DNA from: Silene latifolia
Lineage: Eukaryota; Streptophyta; Magnoliopsida; Caryophyllales; Caryophyllaceae
Length of the DNA stretch: 64,000 bases
Direction: 5' to 3'
Assembly: GCF_048544455.1 (NCBI RefSeq)
Contig: NC_133526.1
Location: 8,572,001-8,636,000 of the forward strand
The translations under genes and the position numbers were made by a program. This document shows positions 57,876 through 64,000 of the stretch, one piece after another (the first letter of the stretch is position 1; every line of letters begins with the position of its first letter). The notes under the pieces were generated by a model. It did no database searches. It worked only from the letters and a program-made list of their open reading frames with translations, and was not told the origin of the DNA.

Positions 57876-58058
57876 GAGTGGTGGAGCTAGGGGGGGGGGG
57901 GGGCTAGCATAGGCGGTCGCCCCCCTGGCGGATGAAAATTTCGAAGTTTTTAATTAAATTTTCGATTTTTTTTTCGAATGTACCTTATGAAATTAGTCGT
58001 TCGCCCCCCCTAAAATTTTTCGCCCCCCCTAAGTTCAAATCCTGGCTCCGCCACTATG
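57876..58058. mobile_element. hAT MITE, 183 bp, inverted sibling of 28648-28831
   Basis: Ends GAGTGGTGGAGC and GGCTCCGCCACTATG, with ACGGTAT repeated at 57869-57875 and 58059-58065. G-run, CGGTCGCCCCCC and ATTAGTCGTTCG match the 28648 copy on the opposite strand. Confidence 0.85.
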
Positions 58059-58098
58059 ACGGTATCATGGGTTTCAAGTAACTTAGGCCCCTCTACTG

Positions 58099-58279
58099 GA
58101 GTGGAGATCCTCTGTCCCATTTGGTGTCTCAACGTGTGTGTCACTCCAATCAGCATCTAACACATCAACAAAGTAATATAATTATTGCAATATTTTATTT
58201 TGCAACAAGTGATGTGTCAAAAGGTGAGTGGAGTGACACACATAAGGGGACACAAAAGTGGGACAGACGATTCTTACTG
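58099..58279. mobile_element. Mutator-like MITE, 181 bp
   Basis: Left GATCCTCTGTCCCATTTGG ... TGTGTGTCACTCC is complementary to right GGAGTGACACACA ... GTGGGACAGACGATT. A 9-bp target duplication CCTCTACTG lies at 58090-58098 and 58280-58288, the size made by Mutator-type transposases. Confidence 0.85.
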
Positions 58280-58581
58280 CCTCTACTGGGCCTTTGTTTG
58301 TTCTCTAGTTGGTTTGTGTATCTGAACCCTATGTAGTTTCCGTTTTTGCTTTTATAATAGTACATCTTTGTCTAAAAAAAAAAAATATGAAGTGGATGAA
58401 ATGTTGGTACTATGTACGGAAGTAGCTGGTTGGTGCATAGGGAGGTGAAATCATGGAAAATATATTACCAATGGCATGCCCTTAATAAAAATAATTGAAA
58501 TATGTAGCCGTGTTTGTTGTAGAAACATAGAATATGAGAGAGAAAAGATGAGATGCAACAGTGAATAGTGATACACAAATT

Positions 58582-58768
58582 CTCATTGAAGACATGACAT
58601 ATCCGTCACAAGCTGAAGACGGATACCATTTTACCTCACAATGTACCCACTTTTTCTCTCTCTGTAATACTATTCATGTGGTCCCCTTTCTCCACTAACC
58701 CATTTTATTACCATTTTATCTCACAAAATATCCGTCACAAATGGTAACCCGTCACAAGGGAGACCAAT
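58582..58768. mobile_element. GTGACGG-type MITE, copy B
   Basis: Nearly the same sequence as 29541-29734 from GACGGATACCATTTTACC to CACAAGGGAGACCAATTG, in the same orientation. Confidence 0.65.
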
Positions 58769-59175
58769 TGGCAGTGATATTGTGCGAGAGAGGACAAATC
58801 TAATTAGGGGAGATGTAGAATATTTAATAGTGGATATCAGTGAATATGCTCAAAGTTTTGTGAAACTAGAAGCAGAAGTAGCAAATTACTACTTCTGTTT
58901 TTAGCGGCTAGTTTTAGAAAATTGGCTTTAGAAAAACAGTTTTTACATTGGTAAAAATTAGTGTTTGGCCTTACTTCTATTTTTATAGTTGAAAAAACAC
59001 TTAATAGATGGGGCCAAACACCATCGTAATTGATAATTGATCGAACTTCTGATATGACTAATGAGTAACCTGAATAGTAACCGAAACTCAATCCAATTTG
59101 AATCGAATTGAAACTGAATCGAATTCAATAATAAGTGAATGATTCCTGAATCTGTATATTATCTGAATGGATAAG
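58769..59175. other. Spacer left of the Athila-like element
   Basis: Contains AGTGTTTGGCC at 58961 and GGGGCCAAACACC near 59010, worn MITE ends. No gene. Confidence 0.35.
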
Positions 59176-60675
59176 TGATGAGTACAATTTTAGTGTCATT
59201 TTACCCCATATTTAATCCTTTATTCCGACTCGATTTTGTATGCTTAATTGATTATAAGGCTCATTCTATTAACTAATTTGTAGTAATTAGTCATATTAGT
59301 TATATTTAATAATTAGTCGGATTTTATTTAATATTAATATTAATATCATTTTATTATAATAATGTGTAGGTGAAACGGGAAAGCGAGACGGAATAATGAA
59401 ACGGAAATCGAGGAGCAAGTCACGTTGAGACGGAGTCAAATAGAAGAGAAAGAAAATGTGGAATCTCGTGCAAGGAAGTCAAAGTTGACTTCACCAAAAG
59501 TAACAAACACACAAAAAGTCCCCTGCTCCTTCTTCTTCATCGTCTTCATCCACCATCATCCTACAAATCACCACTGTCGATCACCAATTCGCTCCTTCTC
59601 CACTTCAATCATCACCACGACAACTCAACATCAGCCTTCATTCAATCACAATCACCCCCTGCATCACTTCTAACCTCCACAGCAGCCCATCACCATTAAT
59701 ACTCACCATTTTCATTCACCTCCATCACCACCATTAATACCCAGCTTCACCATTCATTCGTTAATCACCATCAACAATACCATCCTCCATTCATACATTA
59801 ACAACCCACCATTTCCGCCATTTCCATTCATCAACACCTCCCCTGCATCTCCACCATACCCGACTTTACCATCATTCAACACCCATAACCTGCACCTTCA
59901 CCATTCATCCTCCATTAAATAGTAGCAGCAGCAGCTCGTCACCACCAGCTGCAACAATCAGTCATCCCCTCCATCCTCCGACTTCAAACACGCTCACACT
60001 CACCAACTCACCATTAACCACCACGCATCACCTCCGCTCTGCCTCACACCACCATACATCCACCATTAACAGCCCGTCGCCATTCATTAACTCCACCACG
60101 ACTCCAACCCACAATTCGACATCAACAACAGCAGCTACCCAACTCCGTTTCCGCATCAAAATTCCATTGCCATCAACCTCCATTAACACCACCATCCCCG
60201 GTGTCACCATCTCACCATTAGTGCCATCACTGAATTTTTCAAGGTCGAAATCGAAACAGGGTCGATTTGAAGCAGACGTACTCCATGCCGGTACCCCGGC
60301 AGCCGACTGCCCCCACCGGTAGCCACACACCCAAATTTTCCTCCTTTTGTTGAAGACTCGCACGGCCGAGCCACGGCAGCCCCTACTGCACGCAACACCC
60401 CAAATCCTCATCTCGCATAATCTCTCGCTGCTCTCTCCGGTTGCCGTGGCAGCCGACAGGACCGCATAGACTACACCCCATTTAATTCAACCCCTTTCTT
60501 CAAGCTACGCGCTTCTGCACCTCACCGACCGATCACGGTGTCCGTGAAGCTCCCATTGCTGCGTTTGTGCGTCTTTGGTTTCTTCACCCTTTTCAATTGT
60601 TGATGAACGGTGGCTTTAGTTTTGTGAGATCAATGTGTCAAAATTAGTTGACTTTTATTAAGATTATTATTAACT

Positions 60676-60718
60676 ATTATTATTATTATTATTATTAATT
60701 ATTATTATTATTATTATT
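60676..60718. repeat. (ATT)n microsatellite in the LTR
   Basis: Two ATT runs separated by a short break, immediately upstream of the TATA box. Confidence 0.9.
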
Positions 60719-60745
60719 GTTAGTAGTAGTAATTAGTAGAAGTAG

Positions 60746-60753
60746 TATATAAA
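60746..60753 (+). promoter_or_regulatory. TATA box of the Athila-like LTR
   Basis: TATATAAA followed by GGCACC; transcription would start about 30 bases on. A possible polyadenylation signal AATAAA lies at about 60909, giving a plausible U3/R layout. Confidence 0.55.
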
Positions 60754-61905
60754 GGCACCACCTTACATGAGACCTTACCACATTAGACTACATTAGTTTA
60801 CACACCATTTTACCATACATTAGAATTAGAATAGAATTAGACTAGTATTAGTTCATCTTTCTCTCAACAATTGTAGAACCCTAATATTTACTCTCTCCTT
60901 TTCATTCAATAAAATTTGCAATCTTTCTTTAATTATTAGTTTAATTCTTCCTTTGTTCATTCAAGTTCCTCATCTCTCATTAGTATACAATTAGTATTTT
61001 GGGTTGTATTTGAAGATTAGAAGAAATTCATTCTTCCATTATTATCCAAGATTGCTACTTTCCTCTTTGTTGGTACAATTCTCATCTTTTGTTTACATTA
61101 CTTTCATTAGTTTACATTTCTTATGTTGTTTTATCATTATTCATCTAAAGTAGTAATCTTTATCATGTTTACAATGTTTACTTGTGTTTTGTTGCAATTT
61201 ATTGTTGAATTCTCACCCATGAACATGTGTGAGTAGTCTAATCTAGGGTCTAGGGGGAATTTGGGTAATTAAGGGGATGAATTTGGGTTGTTAACCTTTT
61301 GAATTGGGTGATTATGTGGTTTCTACTCTTAATGCATTTGAAGTGTTTGTGGAAATGCCTCAATGAAAATTGGACATTTCATTAACATGTTTGGCTTACC
61401 TTGGTGCATTGTGCTATTAGATAGTTTTAGAAGTGCTTATAGATGAGTTTTAATGAAAGTTAGAACATCTCTTTGATGCATTCGATCCGTCTTGGTGCTC
61501 ATGCTATTGGGTAGTCTCTATGCTTAATTTGTAGCTAGTTCATCTCGATCAAGTGACAACTTATTGAGGAGCTTAAGGTGACTAAGAAATTAGTCTTAAA
61601 CCCTTGACCACCATTATTACCCTTTTCTTGTTAGACCTTGTTTCTCCCCCTAATTGCCCTTTGTGAACCCAAAGACCTTAGCCTTCCATCAATTGAATAC
61701 AATCCCATTTAATTTAATTTAACTTGTTTGCATCTTAATTTAGATAAATCAACATCTTATTTTGTTTGGCTAAACTAAAGACTTAAACAAACCAAGTATC
61801 TAACCCCCGTCATCTTCGTGTTCGACACCCGAATAAATACTACTTTTATTTGGTTTTATAAATTGTTTTTGATTGGGAAGTGACGGCAAAATCCCTACAT
61901 CAAAA

Positions 61906-61923
61906 TGGCGCCGTTGCCGGGGA
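61906..61923 (+). other. Primer-binding site (Athila type)
   Basis: TGGCGCCGTTGCCGGGGA, the typical Athila-lineage primer site, complementary to a tRNA 3' end (tRNA-Asp as I recall). It lies three bases after the LTR end. Confidence 0.88.
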
Positions 61924-62080
61924 TGGCGTTAGGTTATACTTAGTTAGTTAGAGTCTTAGGCTTAGTCTTGGTGTTGTTGTTTGTTTGTTTGAGTAGTTAC
62001 TTGTTTCTTGTAGAGTGAGTGTGTTATTGCTTACCCCTAGTGCCTCAAAGCACTAGGAGACTAACGGTTTGTTGAAGTAC

Positions 62081-64000
62081 ATGCCTAGAGGAGACGGTAA
62101 TCTTTTGCTTAGTGACCCGGAATCGGAAAGGCTCTTTAGAGCTTTAAGAAGAAGGACCTTAGCAAGGATTGAGAATTCCGACTTGGCAACTTTAAACCAA
62201 GCTAGCACATCCACCCAATCGCACCAAGAAACCCTTACCAAAGAACAACCAAACAACACAATTTATCCCTTCTTACAAAATCCTTTCCACAATTTTTAAC
62301 TACCTACAAATACTCACCACAAAGCCAAACATGAATCAAGAAAGCTTCAACCAAGGTTACCAAGGTTACCAAGACTTCTACCATGGAAATCAAGGGAACC
62401 AAGCCAATCAAGGTTTCAATCAAGGGTACCAAGATCACAATTGCAATGAAAACTATCAAGGTTTTGACCAAGGGTACAACCAAGGGTACCAAGAGCAAGG
62501 GTACGACCAAGGTTATCAAGACCAAATTTCAATCAAAACTATCAAGGATTTAACCAAGGCTTTCACCAAGGCCAAGGTTCAAATTTTCAAAACCGGTACA
62601 ACCATGACTCTCATTTCTCACTTGCCAACCAATCTTCCAATCAAGAGCCACCACCTCAAGCAAGCAATTTCTTGGGAGATGCTCAATATGACAAATTGTT
62701 TAAGATGATAGAAGACTTGGCAAGTTCAACCCTACAAAGCATGAATAGCTTCTCCGCCCATCAAAAATTTCTTCAGACCCAAGTCTTTGAAAACATAAAG
62801 GAACTCTATGCCTCCCAAAGTACCATTATCCGTCTAATGGGTTCCAAAGCTCTTATTGACCCTCAAACACCACCGGATGAATTTTTAGGGCAAGGGCAAA
62901 ATGCTAAGGATCCTATAGAGGTAAATGAGGTCAACACAATCATTGTGGGAGGAGAAGTGGCAATGGAAGAAGCATGCATGTCCCCTAATCTTGGTAATGA
63001 GACAATGCCAATATCATTTGAAGTGAGTGAAGAGAATGATGACCCGATTGTATCAACTACCCCCGAAATTGTTGATCAAAGAAGGTGTGAAAATGAGGAT
63101 GAGTTTGTTCTTGAAGAAATTATGGGGATAGAAGTTGAGAGAAAAGAGGTTGAAACCGATGATGAAGAAGAAGAAATGGTTATGTGGGAGGAAAACTCAC
63201 CGGAAAAGCAAGAAGTTAGTGAGTTGGTTGTAGAGGAACCCGAGGTTACACCAAAACCTCTTCATGTGCCACTTTTACCTTTTCCTCAAAGGGTAAAAGT
63301 GACCAATGAAGGCTCACATGTCGAAAAATTCTTTAACTTGGTGAAAATGGTGGAAGTCACTCTTCCATCCACGGAAGAGACACCTCATTACACCAACTTT
63401 CTTAAGGAAGTTATTTCAAAGCAAAAGAATATCTATGATGATTAGGAAGACCTCCCACCACCAATTTCTTCTAAAATTCATGAAGATGAAGTGTGTGTCA
63501 ATGACAAGTGTGGGGAAGAGGTTAGGACTTTGGAAATGGAGGTTGATGAATTTGAACTTGCCATACTTGGGGAGTTGAGGAACCGTGAGAAAAACTATGA
63601 TACTTGTAGTTTTGACACTAGTTTGGAAGATATTAAAACTCTCCTCTTTGAAAGTGGTCCGATTCATTTGGAGGGTCAAGAAAATGGGGGTAAAAATGAC
63701 AACATCATGAACCTCAATGTTGAGAAGTTGACTCCTCCACCTCCCACCTCCTACCAATTTACTTGCCTTGATAAACATGATGATATTTCCCGACTTGATG
63801 AGTGTAGCTCGGTCACTTCAAGCAAAGAAACCCCAAAGAAGATTGATGAGAAAGGGGTAGGTGAAGTGTTGATGATAGAAGATGAAAAAGGGAAAGAAGA
63901 GTTGAAGCTTAAGGTTGGAGAGGATCACCCCAATGTCATCCCTCCCAAATTTGATTTTAGCACTAATACCCCTCCAAGGACAAAGACGAGAATTGAGAAG
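62081..64000 (+). pseudogene. Athila-like gag, damaged, running off the window
   Basis: First ATG 62081 (MPRGDGNLLLSDPESERLFR); this frame stops at 62299. A second frame from 62331 is a Gln/Asn/Gly/Tyr-rich stretch of NQGYQGYQ-type repeats; near 62525 a frame change moves the reading to the frame that continues at 62672. That part has a helical region (KLFKMIEDLASSTLQSMN), a long acidic linker, and PLLPFPQRVK with HYTNFLKEVISKQKN, the block that sits before the protease in Athila polyproteins. A TAG at 63443-63445 interrupts it, after which the same frame stays open for 185 codons to the window end. The usual capsid domain is not recognisable. At least three lesions make it non-functional as read. 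Confidence 0.75.

Larger units (their letters stand above)
56931..58384 (+). mobile_element. Poly(A)-tailed retrocopy or truncated non-LTR element
   Basis: ATATGAAGTGAATG (56917-56930) and ATATGAAGTGGATG (58385-58398) are a 14-bp target duplication with one mismatch. A run of about 12 As lies directly before the right copy. The insertion overlaps the right target duplication of the SINE, so it came later. Inside are an ORF, then a 3' UTR-like tail, with two MITEs nested at 57876-58058 and 58099-58279. It is either a 5'-truncated LINE or a processed retrogene; no RT motif is seen. Confidence 0.72.
59176..61902 (+). mobile_element. 5' LTR of an Athila-like Gypsy element, ~2.7 kb
   Basis: Starts TGATGAGTACAATT and ends CCCTACATCA, followed by AAA and the primer site. 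Size is large but within Athila/Tat range. The left half has a C/A-rich, ATG-poor tract (59520-60100) whose open frames look like composition artefacts. An ATT microsatellite, a TATA box and an AATAAA follow. The right LTR is outside the window, so the left edge rests on the TG rule only. Confidence 0.72.

Noticed and set aside
59425-60411. Open frames in the C/A-rich tract
   Set aside because: His/Pro/Thr/Ser or Val/Gly-rich translations follow base composition inside the LTR; no domain.
1-64000. CRISPR arrays, phage, operons or bacterial defence systems
   Set aside because: Spliced plant genes and plant transposons throughout. The regular arrays found (33, 67, 96, ~290 bp) have no repeat-spacer structure or cas genes.

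Overview
This window is nuclear DNA from a flowering plant, almost certainly a eudicot and possibly Caryophyllales (inference from the element mix; not proven). Support: AT-rich spacers, multi-exon genes with GT-AG introns coding a plant-type fimbrin, a plant RhoGDI and a plant TBC Rab-GAP, and a dense layer of plant transposable elements (Copia, Tat-like and Athila-like Gypsy, TRIM, Cassandra, LINE, SINE, Helitron, hAT, Mutator-like, Tourist and Stowaway MITEs, CACTA). There are no bacterial operons, CRISPR arrays or rRNA loci.

Layout. 1-4842: a minus-strand Copia-like element with a 186-bp LTR and a long non-coding interior. It is inserted at the edge of a decayed tandem array of about 290-bp units (4843-6560). 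7166-8140 (-): a single-exon YDG/SRA-domain protein without a SET domain. 9022-9487: two short tandem arrays. 10539-11522: an inverted-repeat DNA element holding eight exact 33-bp hairpin units. 12513-12886: a Tourist-like MITE. 13838-15094: a probable Helitron with a GGGTC-rich insert. 15365-18230: stacked Copia, TRIM and LINE pieces. 18515-24189: a young, probably Tat-type, non-autonomous LTR element (602-bp LTRs, 5-bp target duplication) with a 2.7-kb solo LTR nested inside. 25560-29500: a plant-mobile-domain pseudogene cut up by MITEs, a CACTA end and a solo Cassandra LTR carrying a 5S-like promoter.

Genes. 30648-30959 (+) is a small conserved-looking protein. 37238-39007 (+) is a five-exon Rho GDP-dissociation inhibitor. 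39485-40151 (+) is a 5'-truncated fasciclin-like arabinogalactan pseudogene with an 8-bp duplication frameshift. 42111-50213 (+) is a 14-exon fimbrin (748 aa) with an Ala/Pro-rich heptad tail. 51207-54864 (-) is a seven-exon TBC Rab-GAP (399 aa) convergent with fimbrin. The intact genes fit actin bundling, Rho-GTPase cycling and Rab-dependent traffic, but plant gene order is not operonic, so the proximity may be chance.

56769-58398 shows nested retroposition: a SINE, then a poly(A)-tailed retrocopy with an unfamiliar ORF, itself hit by two MITEs. 59176-64000 (+) is the 5' part of an Athila-like Gypsy element: 2.7-kb LTR, primer-binding site, and a damaged Gln-rich gag that runs off the window.

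All exon joins, target duplications and repeat periods were read by eye. No alignment or database search was run.
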